Position numbers and translations under genes: made by a program | The notes under the pieces: generated by a model | What the model was told of the DNA's origin: nothing | Databases searched by the model: none | Seen by the model: only the letters and a program-made list of their open reading frames with translations | Shown here: piece by piece, positions 33,427 to 46,061 of the stretch | Position numbering within the stretch: position 1 is the stretch's first letter | Layout: every line of letters begins with the position of its first letter | DNA from: Botryosphaeria dothidea | Taxonomy: Eukaryota > Ascomycota > Dothideomycetes > Botryosphaeriales > Botryosphaeriaceae | Direction: 5' to 3' | Assembly (NCBI GenBank): GCA_011503125.2 | Contig: WWBZ02000007.1 | Location: 1,302,001-1,366,000, forward strand | Length of the DNA: 64,000 nucleotides

Positions 33427-36400
33427 GGGACCGTAGGCAACTGTAGGCGAGGATGATTGTTATGCCGAGTATTCTTAATGCGGGGAAGATATCACTTAAT
33501 AAAAATGACGAATGACTACTTTGCACATTGAGAAATTTTGATAATATGATTGCACTTTCGCATGTGACGTTTTGTTTTCCACCATTGTCTTCTTTCCATC
33601 ATGCATACGGAGTTGAAGCAGTGTTTCGATGTTGTGAAACATCAGGATCCGAGCATCTGGATAGTAGATGGCAGATATCTATATACCCTGGACCTGACGT
33701 GTCAATCCCCTCCGGAGGATTTGGGCAAGCACGTCTTCCTTCTCGGCTACTCAGCTACTCAGCAGCACAGGAAGGCCTACGCATCGACACCCACGCATAC
33801 CAGAGAACCACCACCGCCGGCCCTATGATAAGAGAGCCGAACACACAGCTTCAGACCGCCACCCCAGCGCGCGCAGATCAACAGCAGAACTCCTGCTCCA
33901 TGCCGGCCTTTTATTAAGTGAGCCGAGAAGCTGAAGGTGCAGACGCCGAAGTTGGTGAGGGAGTGGTGGGCGTGCTGCGTATGCCACGAATGCTACAGGC
34001 GCTCTCCGAACGCGAGAGCGAGCTGGAGGGTCCAAGCGGCGTTCTCTTTTTTTTTTTGCCCCCTGGCGGGCTTGGTCGATCAGTCCGCCGCCGCAGTATA
34101 CGAGATCGGGTTTGGAAGTATTGGGACACATCCTTACCACGAAGGGTCGAAGGACGTCGGTCTTATTTCGTCCCTACGAATGATTCGGCCCCCCGCGATT
34201 TCGCCCATTTGTTGTGGTAGTCGTGGAAACAATCTCGTAGGGGCTGATGATGGCTGCATCAGTTCGAGCGCAGTGGGGAACTTCCTCTCAGATAGTCCTG
34301 TAGGTTCTTTCCCTTGGTTTCCTACGTTCGGCCGGTTGCTTCGGCCTTTTCAATTTAGTGCTTACGTCGATGTGCTATGAATATGGCGAGGTGACCAATT
34401 CCAGACCCAGGCAAGCGTTGCTAAAAAGGAAATAGAACAAAAGAGATTTGGAAGAGGAAAGATGACGCTCTTGGACAGGCGATAGCTAAGAGAGATCGGC
34501 GGCTTGGGAAACGCGCGTCTAGCAGGAAGGTAGAAACGTGGCCGTCGTTACGGAAGAGAACGAGAACACGAGCAGGGCAAAACAGAGCCTCAAAGGAACT
34601 ACAAACACAGCCTTAACCAATAGATCAAACAACCAGCTGTGTAGGGCAAAAGCTTAATGCTTTTTTTATTGGAAACTTCTCCAACAAGGCCGAGAACGGC
34701 TCTTGGGGGCCCGGCCCGTGGGTTGTCCGGGTAAGGCTGTGCTGCGGAGGCAGTGGTGCGGCGGGATCCCCGGTACGAGCACGGAAGTTTTAAAACCATG
34801 GTACTAACACGTATACGCAATACGGCACGGAGCACAGCAGGGCGCCGGTAATCTGTCGAAACGGCCAAGATCTTGTAGCCCAAACTCACGTCGAGGTCTT
34901 TGTTGACGCAATGGTGCACACGCTGACAAGACCTGTCAAAACGGCGATCGGCATTACTAGAATAGCGCTACAAAACGGCGCTCGCCAAAATGCCTGTCGC
35001 CGCGATGCCAAGCGGATAGGAGATAGGCATATTCCGTTCACTGAATGCGCTGGATATGTCGACAGCCGTTGTTCCAGGGAAGTTCGGCCAATTTCAACCC
35101 GTGGGTCTGTTGGAGAGGACGGATCCGCGGGGAAGACGGAGAAGCAAGCAGCATCATCGGCAGGCAGAAGCCGTCTCTTGAGGCTTGACTGACTCTTTCA
35201 ACCTCCCTATTCGGGGAGGCCGAGGACCATCAGCGGAAGCGCATGGATGTCCGCTGTGAGGCTGTGGACCATCGCCAACACACGCAGTGGTTGTCACAAG
35301 AACCTGTCCTTGTGGTGTAGCCAGTGGCAGGCTTGGCGCTGAGGCGAGAGTCATGACTTTGTTGCCTCGTGTTCTGGAATCTACTGAGTCGGTAGGTGGT
35401 TTCGTAGCCTGAATCGGATGTTGCCAAGGCCAAGATGAGAGATGGGAAACGCAGGTTACGCAGGCGCCAAGAGCCGTCTCGAACCAAAGTGACGTGCCTG
35501 TGCAGCAGCGGGGCTAAAAAGTGCCGAAGGCATTATTGACAGATGAGCTTGGTGGAGGGCGTGACGGGTGTTTGGGATGGATGATAGGGGTTCTGTCAGC
35601 CCACGGACGCTTTGGAGAGGCAGGGAACGCTAGCTCTGGGCGCAGCGGCAGGAATTAAACTCCGCGATTAGACTTTGTGATCGCCCAATGCTTAGCGTCG
35701 ACGCTCTGGCGCGTGAGACGGCGGCGTGTCAACGCACGCGAGCGCCAAGAGGGAAATACGACGGCGCAGCAGAGTGTTTGCAGCACAGCCATGGCGGCCA
35801 GAGCTCAGGCCGAAGTGAGGTGGAGCAGTTCATCGCAGGCTGCTGCTGCACCAGGGCTGACTCGCGGGTGCGTTGGCGGTGGAGGGAATGAGGTCAGAGG
35901 CAGAGAAAGGGAGAGCGCGCGGAAGGGAGAAGGCGGCGCTTTTTGGGCGAGATGAGTGGCTCCCGTGGCTGCAGTTCGTCGGGTCCTCCCCGCGCGGAAG
36001 CAGCCAAGGGTGCGCACCTTCTCTCCGCCTCTGCCTCTGCCCCTGCCACCATCAGCCCACTCTGAATTTTGCCTGCTGAAACTCCGCCCTCCCGCCCCCA
36101 TCACCTGCACATCCGTGACACACCCTATCCGCCAAGCCCGAAACGCCGGCCGCGTGGCCTTGCTCTCCGCTCAAAAACTCACGACTCGCGCCTGGGCCCG
36201 CCGGCTCCCGAGTCAGTCCTGACAGCAACGGTACCCCCGTGCGTTCAGCCTCGTCCCTGCTGCGCTTACTATGTTCTTCCCAATTTTGGAGAACGCCAAA
36301 GGGCGCCTGTGGCGTAGTCCCGCCCACCCGCCCAGCATTCGGCCCACCACTTCCACCTGCTCGAATGGCTCGCCAAGCTCATCCTCAGCATTGGGTGCCG

Positions 36401-36771
36401 CCGTCCCGCTTGTGTAGGTAATATGAGCCAAGCTTCTGGTCTGGGCGTCGGCGACTCCCAGGATGGCACTCGCCGTTCTCAGACCCCATGTAACCTACAC
36501 GGCGAGACGCACTGGTACTTTGAGAGGGTTACGGTCCGCCACGGACGCCTCTACACCAGCGCTGCCGATATTATAAAAGCTACACATCCCACATTATTGA
36601 GTCACTAGTATTTTTTTTCCTTCATCAGCCTTCAGCATCCAGAAGCAGCACTCTTTTGAGCTTCTCCAGTCAACAAACCTCCCAAGCCCTCAGTCAAGCA
36701 GTTCATTAACTCCGCCGCCATCTTTGCCTTCTTGCCTTTGATTGTCTCCAAGTCCAAGCCTCTACGCCAAA
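33427..36771. other. 3.3-kb gene-poor stretch
   Basis: Short frames on both strands, none with a domain. A plus-strand stretch near 33.95 kb reads EWWACCVCHECYRRSP, a Cys-rich piece I could not build into a gene. The right end holds the TATA box and leader of the carbonic anhydrase gene. Confidence 0.45.
36572..36578 (+). promoter_or_regulatory. TATA box upstream of carbonic anhydrase
   Basis: TATAAAA lies about 194 bp before the ATG at 36772, followed by a pyrimidine-rich leader. Confidence 0.55.
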
Positions 36772-37694
36772 ATGCTTTCTTATCTCGCGCCTTTGGCACT
36801 CCTCCTCCCGCTCGCCTTTTCTTGCCCTGACCACTCCGCCACTCCTGTCGAAGAATTGGTCAGGCGCCAAATCAACACCCCCGACAATGGAAATGGAAAC
36901 TGGACCACTCGTGTTCCTGGCTCCAGCATGTGGGCCTATGAGTTTTCTTTCAACTGGGGCCGTCTGAGCCCGGGTAAGTCTTGTATTCTTCCCACCAATG
37001 CCATCCTCATTCTTACGTATAGTGCGCAGATTTCGAACTTTGCCAAACTGGCACACAACAATCCCCTATTGCGCTCACACGTTCGGACGCCACAAACCAT
37101 GCCCGCACTCCCCGCTTCACTGGCTACAAGGGCAAGTGGGCTGGCCAGTATTTCAACTGGGGCTACGGCTCTGCCTTCAACCTGGACCATCCGGAAGATG
37201 AGTACACCTCGCTGCCGTCCATGATGGTCGAAAACCAGACCCTCTACCTGACCGGCTGGCACATCCATGCCCCCGCCGACCACCAGGTCGACGGCGACCG
37301 CAGCAAAGCTGAGGTCCACTTCGTCCACGTCGACGACGAGGGCCACGAGAAGGCCGTTCTGGGCTTCCTCCTGGATCCACCCATGACTCCTGGCGGCGAG
37401 AACTCCAGCTTCCTCGATCAGCTGCCCTCGCCCATGCTTCACTTCAACGAGACCGACAGGCAGCTCGCCATGGAAATGTCGTTCGACGACGCTCTGGCCG
37501 AGGTCAACTACTTCGAGGAGCACTGGACTTACAAGGGCAGTTTGACCAGCCCACCCTGCCACGAGGGCATCCGCTGGTACGTCGCCAAGAACAGGATGAT
37601 GACTAGCGTGGCCCAAATGCAGGAGATTCTCCGTGTCAGTACCTTCTCCGCGCGTGCCATCCAGGAGACGTGGCTGCACCAGGTCAACAAATAG
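36772..37694 (+). CDS. secreted alpha-carbonic anhydrase (288 aa)
   Basis: Exons 36772-36973 and 37030-37694; the intron begins GTAAGT and splits the Asp codon of GDFELC. Signal peptide MLSYLAPLALLLPLAFSC. The alpha-CA core is clear: WGRLSPGDFELCQTGTQQSP, then zinc ligands His145 and His147 (WHIHAPADH) and His164 (AEVHFVH). YKGSLTSPPCHEGIRWYV is the family's conserved C-terminal block around the substrate Thr. Two Cys (QLC-type position in DFELC, and SPPC) can form the usual disulphide. Role: fast CO2/bicarbonate interconversion outside the cell or in the secretory path. It is intact, with all zinc ligands. A TATA box lies about 194 bp upstream. Confidence 0.94.
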
Positions 37695-40600
37695 ATAATC
37701 TGTTTCACGACGACGATGCAAACGCGGCGCATGGTGGTTGCAGAGTGGTGTTCTGTGTTGGTTTTTTTTTGCCCTCCATTCATTCTTCTTTTTCCTCGCT
37801 ACTCTTCTGTCAATACTTTCCATTTACGCTGCTTGTATATACAGCATTTCCGGCATACTGTACATATAAAACGATGCCAACAATTCCTCAAAATCCTCGG
37901 TTCTACGGGCATGACCAGCATCTGCAAAAGTGACACTGAATCGTGCTTCTCCCGCCTTTTCTCGGCCGAGAACCCCGCTGGGTCGCGTAGAGATACTTGC
38001 GTGTGGAAGGACCAAGGATCTTGCATCCTCTTGGCGGGCGCGGTGAGCTGAAGTGGTTGAGGACCAGGACATCGGCCGGGATACCGAAGCCTGGATAAAA
38101 CGCGGTTCAGGCCGCAGCACGCCTGCGCCAAGAGAGAGCGATGACAGCCTCATGTATCACAAAACACACATGCCGAATCCATGATAGCGGCAAAATAGTG
38201 AGGGGGGAGAGTCATGTGACACCTTTTTTGTGTTATTATCTAATCGCCCGCGTACGGACTCATGAGCCTATTTGGTTGTCTGGTAGGGAGAATGCTTCCG
38301 ATGCCTGGCAGGTGCCACTGTTTGAGGAATTTGGGGAAACGGTTGTCCGTTCTTTCTTTCTTTCTTTCTTTTTCCCCTCCGCGCAAGCACCAGTTCCATG
38401 TATTTGTACATCTGCCGTTACCGACATTTTGCACATCTTGACTTCTACAGTCACCGTTTGCGATTAGCGCGGTCGGTTGAAGAAAGAAGGAGCGCTCGAG
38501 ATTTCCCGCCACGGTAGGCGATTGTTCTTGGCGCCACTCCCCTCATAATCAAACAGCACCGCCATTCACAGCATTTCATTCAGTGATGACGAAGTGCATG
38601 AAGATGCGTTGCAAGAAGAAAAAAGGCGGTTGCCGTTAGCGCAAGGCAGACGGGACGCAACTACCGAGATCCGGAAATCCTTTCAACGGTTTTCCGCCCT
38701 CCCCACGCGTTTACCCTAGTCTCCTTTAGGGCCGGAGCCGATTGGATTCAGTAGGACCTTTTTTATTCTCCGGGCGAATGAGAGGGGCGGAGTGATGGCA
38801 TTAGACTTTGGAGGGAGCGGGCTCGGCGGCGCGGCGCGCGCTCTTGGCGGGTTGGGTTGGAGCGGACGGTCTTGGGTGGGCCAAGAGGGGGGGGGAATAC
38901 GGGCGGCTGGGCGCGTGGCGGCGGGAGGAGATGGAATTTGGACGGGGGATTGTTGTCTCTGATTGGAGGGTTTCGTGCCGAGAATGTTCATCGCTGGGCG
39001 GTTGTGGGTGTTGTTGAGATGATTGATTTAGCAGGAGCCAAGGATATATGCGAGACCCGAGTGAGCTGCTCGGATTCGGCGCTTCTATGGTATGCAGGCT
39101 CCGGGGTGGGAGGGCTTGGAGTGGTGTTGGCGAGGGCAGTGAGGCATGAACGAAGTGTGTGTTGAGATCGATCGAGAGGGTGTTGTACAGAAATGTTTGC
39201 TGCTCGGTACTTACCGTGTGTGGGGAATAAAACAGGCACTGCCTGGCTAGTCAACTGGCGGTTCAGATCCTGCGAGTGAAACGTACGATTTTGAATGTGG
39301 CGTGCATCATCGCACTATTGTAGCACGTTTCAATAGACGCGTGAAAAGTCCTGCCGGAGCCGCACAGTGGCGTTGTCCCTGTAATTCAGCAGTGATGGGT
39401 ATACCCTGGCGTGGCAACCGACCTGCAGAACATGGAGGGGTAGATGGCGGAGGATCTTGGCAGCAGACCAATGACTGCATTGATAAATAAGTTGCGAATA
39501 TGCGAACCTATAATGGAGTCTTGTTGACACCTGCAGTTCAGGTCCAGATCTTGAGCCCAGGCTCTTAAACGGGGATACGGTCGTTGGGGCAAATTAGGAA
39601 CACATTCCCTGGATGAGGTACTCCGAAAGTTCCAGACCGCTTCAAGTAACCACTATCATTTACCCAGTATAGTAATCTGAATGACCTCGTTAAGGTTCAA
39701 CTGGGAAAGTTTTGCCGGGAAAAAGGGGAAAAGAGCCGGTAGTTCACCCGTAGACGCGAATAGAGAACTTTGGCGTTGCTTTCACACGCGCCCAGAGACT
39801 TGATGGAGGAACTTGCGGAGTACAACCATTGCTGTGGGCTCCTGTATCCCTGTGCCGCGATTGCAACTGCGTCCAGCCTGATCTTCACGCATATGGCTTA
39901 ACCTTTAAAGCTCTTGATAACCGGGGCTGAAATTCTTCCGTACGTCTCCTGCCTTTTGTCGTCCCCTCAGTCGGGGCTTTCGTCGGTGATTATCCATGCT
40001 ACAACGTTCCCGGTTTACCTCTGCAGCTTAAGTACGCGTCAGGACGCCTAGGTTGTCTTGCTTCGTTGAGACTATAGTTATTTCCGCTTCCAGTAGGTCC
40101 GCAGAACTTTCGCCACTTTTCCTAAGCGCCGGACGTAACTGTAGTCCGACATGATGGAGTCGCCGACCTACGCGTTGTGGCTCAGCTTCTGGACGGCTTG
40201 GTGTATTCTTGACGCATAGCGAGCATCACGGGATGCCAAATTGAAAAGGACCAAGAGGAACGCGAGTCGCAGAACGGCTGAGGACATGGCAAATATAGAA
40301 TATTGGCATGTGAGTGAAGAAAATGGCACTCGTGGATCAAGAGGACCATCATCGATTGTTACTGGGGCCCGTTAAGGCTGCAGTGAGGTTAAGTGGACTG
40401 AGACTGAACTTCGGTCTCTCAGATGAAGCGAAATCATGAGCAGGCATCAGCGATGATGGATCACGCTGCTGATGTCGGACCAGACAGAAACTTCATCACT
40501 GCTTACAACAAATCGTAAGGCCAGCTGTACCTTTACCTTATCCGCTGTGCCGGTGCAAGTCTGCCTCAGGCAACGGCGTTTTTGACACCAACTATCCATT

Positions 40601-41600
40601 GCGTCTAAAGGCATACAAATCCTTTCCAGCAGTCTGGAGAGGTATTTCGCACGAATTTCGGACGAAGGTGCAATGATATCTTTAGTACCTCGTAACTGAA
40701 ATCCTTCCAAGTTTTCCGATCCCCGGCTGACCATGATGATATGTTGCAACGTAGGTCAGATGTCACTGAATTTAAAGTCTCGAAGCGGTTTGTCGGACGT
40801 TCGGTAATTGCGAACTCCGGTCCGTACACTATGAATTTTTTCTTTGGCTAACGTTAAGCTTACCGTTGATGACCTACGGTAGAGAAAGCTTATTGAAGGC
40901 AGCAGCGCCACCATGCTCCCACGAAATTTTAAATTGGTAAGCAAATGTCGGTAACAACACGGAAGGCCGCGGGTGATCTCCAACTATTTCCGGGAGATAA
41001 CTCATTCAAGAGTCCTGGCCACCGGATTCTCGAATGTGCTGGCAAGCTTTGTGAGTACATACATATACTTTGTGGAAAGACTCGTGAAAGTTGTGCGAAT
41101 GTGAACGTGCATGCATGAGAACCAGCATAATATACTCATGTTAAAGCGCGAATACGGGCACTGAGTATAAAATAAAAAGGTGGCTGGTATCAGGGCAAGC
41201 AGCTTCTTGAATGTGATGCGTCGCAAGATCTACGGAAATCTTGCCGCAACCACCCTGGCAATGCCATTTACCTGTCGCATCAGATACATTTCTCGACTTG
41301 CACAGCAGGATGACTGCCTGCATGTAATTTCTTTTGTTTCCTTATATCCCTGGTGTTACATCTACGAGACGAGCAGATTTCGTTCCCGATGATGGTCCAG
41401 ACACAAATCGTGGTTGACATTGCTTCGCCAAAATGCGTGCACAATGGATGCAAAACCGGTGCCATTTTATATGAATAGTACCAAGGTTGAGTCCCAACGG
41501 TGATTCTCTGGTGCGAAAATGTCTTTCGCACGACATTCTCACTTTCCCAACGCCGCTGCTCCAAAACTGAAAAAGCCAGTCTACCGCTTCGCTGTTCGCT
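37695..41600. other. 3.9-kb gene-poor stretch, partly AT-rich
   Basis: No gene I can support. It contains a TTTC microsatellite at 38351-38373. From about 39.6 kb onward the sequence is richer in A/T with many short broken frames, which would fit old, mutated repeat DNA, but I could not identify a family. Confidence 0.45.
38351..38373. repeat. TTTC microsatellite
   Basis: About five tandem TTTC units ending in a T run. Confidence 0.85.
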
Positions 41601-43167
41601 ATGGACATTTCAGAGAACAAGCGCAAGGTACCGTTATCTTACGCCCGCGAGTAGCCTCAAGTTAGCCTCTGACATTCATTCCACACGCAGACAACCTCTC
41701 ACAGTATAGAGTCTTTTTAAGACCCGACGAGTCCGTCCACGGCTTCGATCTTCCACCGTCTTTCCCCGCGATGGCTCTCCCAATGGTGTTCCGGCCAGGC
41801 CCGTGTGCGAACCTGAGGATGATCCGTACAACCGTGAGAACGACGCGCCGTCGAATAAGAGATCAGAAATGGAGTTCCGAAACGCCTACATCTTGAACAA
41901 CCCGCCGGGAGATCGATTGGTGCGGGTTGCCGTTCAGGACATCCTCAATCTACATCTCCATTCAGATGAGATTTTTCCTCGCTACATCATTGATGACTTG
42001 TCGAGTGCCGGAGTAGAAACAGTTCATCTGTCCAGGGTTCAGGCCCTCATCGATGAAGAACTCATGTACAAGCTTTCCTGGCTCCTCGCAGATACCTTGA
42101 ACACGCCGGAGAAACTCAACATTGCATTGGAGCAAGTAGAAGAGGCGGCGCATTGCATTCACAACTTTCAGGAGAACGATCATAGCCGGAGTGCGTCGGC
42201 CATGTCGCTCCCGGAATTCCAGCCACAGCAAGAGACAGATGCCTATGAGCCCGCACCTCCGGGTTTCCGCACAGTCGTGGTCACGAAGACAGAGCTCTCG
42301 GATTCAGAGTGCCTCATCAAGCAAGCCGCAAAGCCGAAGGAGGCGGGAGAACATGCACCGCAGAGTGAGCAGACCCTGGCTTCGTCAAGACAGACTTCTG
42401 CGATAAGCGGACACCGTGCCAGCGGCGGGGTTGCACCGGCAACACCCAACAAAAGAATTGTCGAGAGGGGTCTCATCGGCAGAGTCCGGCTGTTCATGAG
42501 GGCAGACAGAGTTCAATCTTTGACTCTGGAAGAAGCTCAGTTGGTGTTTTCTGAACCAAGGTATCTATTTGTCTGGCATGCGCTTCCCGGTGCTATGGGA
42601 AGTTTCGGAGAAACCTCTGACAGGGTTGTGAAAACCCAAGTCCAGTCGATATGGGAACAGTTAGATGAGGATGCCCAGCTCGAGTGGTCCCACTATCATC
42701 AAGATCTTGTGAGCGGTCGTAGGAGTCTGAGGGAAATGCTTGCTCGCGAAACTCTTTCGGAGACTGAGGTATCGATGGCACCGAATTGCCTAATCTCTTC
42801 GCAAGGAAAGAGCAATGATTATCATCAGCCAACCGCACGGGGCGAATTGAACTCATCCAATCCCATCGACGCAAATGCTCTTGGTATCCGACAACCTCAT
42901 TCAGCGCATATCCCTGCAGAAGCCGAAGGAGGTGCATCAAATCCTCGTGTGCCCCGAGAGATGCGTACACCTTCTCCCAGGCCTATCAAGCAAGAGAACA
43001 TCGACCCGGATAACTTTGGTACAGCAGACCATGACCATCCACCAGATCCTAAGGGCGATGTGACGTCTCACAGGAGAAATATAAGTGACAGCAAGGAAAG
43101 TTTCAAGAGCAATGGTCGCCCTCGTTTCGTGTTCAAGGATATGATGTCATCTACACGACTGCAATGA
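41601..43167 (+). CDS. hypothetical protein (494 aa)
   Basis: Two exons: a 27-nt first exon 41601-41627 (MDISENKRK) and 41710-43167. The 82-nt intron begins GTACCG and ends TATAG; joining them keeps the frame. I recognise no domain. Visible features: an ordered N-terminal part (DRLVRVAVQDILNLHLH, then helical sequence to about residue 150), a low-complexity middle, a second ordered block (RLFMRADRVQSLTLEEAQLVF, IWEQLDEDAQLEWSHYHQDL), and a charged, Pro/Ser-rich tail ending RPRFVFKDMMSSTRLQ. No TM or signal peptide. It is probably lineage-specific. The first exon is inferred from splice signals; without it there is no ATG near the start of the open frame. Confidence 0.6.
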
Positions 43168-43316
43168 GTAGATAGGATTGAGCAAGATTGAGACATTTAG
43201 ATGGATAGGATAAAGCCTCATGCCTTGACTCTCTTCGTGGCTACAACAGACCTATGGAACCTGCTAAATCAAGGGAAGTAAAGAAGATTGCTGGAGGGTT
43301 AGACCGATCTCTGCGT

Positions 43317-43659
43317 ATGAAGGAATGCAAAGAGACAGTAAGTCGATGACCACATCAAATTTTGATTTCGCTAATATTTCAATACGTAGATCGCTCTGAG
43401 AGTGCCGAGCGGAAAGGAGGGTCTCCAAATTTGCGATGACGGGCTGAAAGTCAAGTTGGTTGATATCATGCGGACGGTAGGCGCAAAATGGAAAGACACT
43501 TGCGGAATCTTGTATGGACTGATCGAAAACGTTTTTTTCGGGGCTGAAACGGACATGATTGGTCCGGATGTGCGAGAGATTGATGGGTCTCGTGTGGTGA
43601 TTCGGCTTAGTGGCTTGGTTACGCGCAGCGGCAATGACTTACCCGTGTCATTGCTTTGA
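43317..43659 (+). CDS. small hypothetical protein (96 aa)
   Basis: Exon 1 is 43317-43337 (MKECKET) and exon 2 is 43390-43659. The 52-nt intron begins GTAAGT, has a CTAAT-like branch site and ends ACGTAG. Mature reading: IALRVPSGKEGLQICDDG, VDIMRTVGAKWKDTCGILYG, ETDMIGPDVREIDGSRVVIRLSGL. No signal peptide or TM and no family I know. It starts 149 bp after the stop of the 494-aa unknown on the same strand and shares its tiny-first-exon structure, so it could also be a final part of that transcript. Confidence 0.45.
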
Positions 43660-44173
43660 AATAGAAGTAGTTGCCCCATATGTCTTGGACTAACAGCCCG
43701 CGTTACCAGACCTTGAAAACTACAGCAGCGAAGTAGATCAGAGCTCGGATAGTCCTGAGTGAGTGATGCATATTTTGGCTAGTCTGGATCTTGCTTTCCT
43801 CCTCTTTTCCATGTCGAAGATCGACGGACTGCCAAAGTCAGTAGGCTCCGACGGCTCGACCAATCGCATCCTCAGTACACGCCCAACCATTCCTTTGTCC
43901 CGAGACCCTGATGGTATTCCCGCTGACTGTCGTACGCACCAAAAACACTCCGTTGAAAAATCGTTTGTACAAGTCGAGTCTCAACCCACCGTGGCGCACT
44001 AAACAGGAGTCAGCCCCACCACGGACCTCTCATGACGCGATCCCGAGCTCCGATCACCTAAGTAAGCATCTGTAGACTGGCGTTTTTATACCAAAAGCCA
44101 GCCATTTCCCTACAGATCCGCCTCCCGAAGCTTTGATCCCCAAATTTCTTATGCAAATAGTAAATACTACAGC
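43660..44173. other. intergenic, nothing certain
   Basis: A short plus frame (43763-44002) and possible splice signals near 43.7 kb might extend the small upstream gene, but I could not make a consistent model. Confidence 0.4.
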
Positions 44174-45729
44174 ATGACGCAGCAGAGCGCCCAGGTAATC
44201 ATCGTCGGCAGCGGCATTGCGGGGCTGGCGCTTGCCGCAATGCTCGAGCGTCTCGACATTTCCTACTTGGTCCTCGAAGCTTATCCTTCTGTCACCCCCA
44301 ACGTCGGCGCCGGCATTTTGCTGTACCCAAACGGCCTCCGGATCCTCGACCAGCTTGGCATGTATGAAGACTTTGAGGAGGTCGGCCAAAAATTCGAACG
44401 CAATTCCACGCTCGACGGATCGACCTCAAAGCCGCTGTCCATATTGGACCTGGGCGATTCATCAAAAGAGAGATTTGGATACGACTCACTGATTCTCGGA
44501 AGATACGATGTGGTTGCAATTCTCGAGAAGCACATCAAGCACAAAGAAAGGCTCCTTCCAAATAAAAGAGTCGTCGAGGTTGAGACTTTAGAAGACAAAG
44601 TGCTTGTACATTGTCAAGATGGCTCTACGTACGAAGGCCAGATCGTTGCCGGGACCGACGGCGTGCACAGTGCCGTACGAAGGGAGATGTGGAAGGCGGC
44701 AGAGAGACTGGAGCCTGGCGCAATTCCAGACGATGACCTGAAAGGTCTATCTCCTCCAGCAGAATATCTCAAATAGAGCACTATGCTAATCAGGACTCCG
44801 CAGGCGTGCGCTGCGAGTTTGGCTCCTTCTTTGGCACCGCAACTCCGACAGGCGACGTTCGCCCTGGAGACATCATTGCAACACACCTGCAGGACCACAA
44901 CATCGGCATCTTCCCGGCTCGAGACGGCAGAGTCTTTTTTTTCTGGCACTTCAAGCTTCCGGCCAATGCGCTAGCCTCCCCCAATGCTTTCCCGCGCTTC
45001 ACCAAAGAGGACGGGCTCACCTCTCTCAAGGACTTCCCGGATTTGGTCGCCAGCAGTTCTTGCAAGACCAAGTTCAGCGAAATAGTCAACAACATCGTTA
45101 CGTACGGCACCACGCCGTTGCCGAACTATGTATTGCGGAAGTGGTCTTTCCGCCGAATCGTCATCATCGGCGACGCTGCTCACAAACCCAACCCCGTCAC
45201 CGGGCAGGGCGGCAACAACTGCATCGAGTCCGCCGCTGCGCTGGCCAACTCCATCACCCACGCCTTTGCCAGTGACGGCGTGCCGCTGCAAGATCCACGC
45301 TGGCCAGCCTCTTCCGTTACGAAAGCCTTCGGAATCCTTGAGGAACAGCGATTCAATCGTGTGCATGACGTAGTGGAGAACTCAGTTCAGGCCCAGCGCG
45401 TCTTTGCATGGTCGGATTGGAAGTCAAGATTGACATCGAGATACCTTGTCCCGCTTCTGAGTAAGGCTGTGCAGGTACAGAAAGTATACGGGGATGTGCC
45501 GAAAGGGGTGAAGCTTATTGGTAAAGAATGGGACATCACAACTCGGCCACACACCGTCCCATTCGAGGATGAGGAACCACTTAAAGAGGAGGCTTCTACA
45601 AGTGGTGTCACGGTGTTAGCCATATCCAGCGTTGCCATTTTCATCGCCGTGGCGACGACCAAACACTTCTGGAGAGCTGGCCTCTCTTCCCTGACGAGAC
45701 GACTGATAGAGCGACACTTGATAGAATAG
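44174..45729 (+). CDS. membrane-anchored FAD-dependent monooxygenase (498 aa)
   Basis: Exons 44174-44744 and 44804-45729. The intron starts with a weak GTCTAT donor, and joining gives DDDLKGVRCEFG as in the family. N-terminal dinucleotide site VGSGIAGLALAAML, Arg-containing second motif LILGRYDVVAIL, and the flavin site GDAAHKPNPVTGQGGNNCIESAAAL place it among PaxM/salicylate-hydroxylase-like group A monooxygenases. A hydrophobic segment near the end (VTVLAISSVAIFIAVATTKHFW) anchors it to a membrane, as in the terpenoid-epoxidising branch. Role: NAD(P)H and O2 dependent epoxidation or hydroxylation, often in secondary metabolism. No terpene cyclase, prenyltransferase or P450 lies within the window, so a cluster is not supported here. 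Confidence 0.87.
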
Positions 45730-46061
45730 TTAGTGAATAGAGCAAAAGTAAACAATGAAGATCTGCAGGGTACAAAGAAACATTGTCATATCTGGATGGG
45801 GTCGAGTGAGGGCAAGAGAACAATGCGTTGTAACATGAAGAAGACATGCGATTAGCAGGATAAATACATTGTTGCCCAACTTCAAGTGGGGATAAATGCT
45901 CTCGCCATCATAAATCTTGCCCATCATCACCGGCACTCTTCGATTACCGTGGCTTTCCTTTGGTGACAAACTTAAGCAACAAGGAAACAAGCCACTCGAA
46001 GAGCACATCCCTAAACATACACAACACAAATCACCATTCTTCTGTTCCTCCCCACACCAAC
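45730..46061. other. intergenic, nothing recognised
   Basis: 3' flank of the monooxygenase and leader of the Cys-rich unknown gene. Confidence 0.5.

Noticed and set aside
33930..34080. Cys-rich plus frame (WWACCVCHECY)
   Set aside because: I could not find a start, a splice structure or a family. A poly-T tract follows directly.
39240..39290. tRNA-like GGCGGTTCAGATCC sequence
   Set aside because: No acceptor or anticodon stem could be paired around it.
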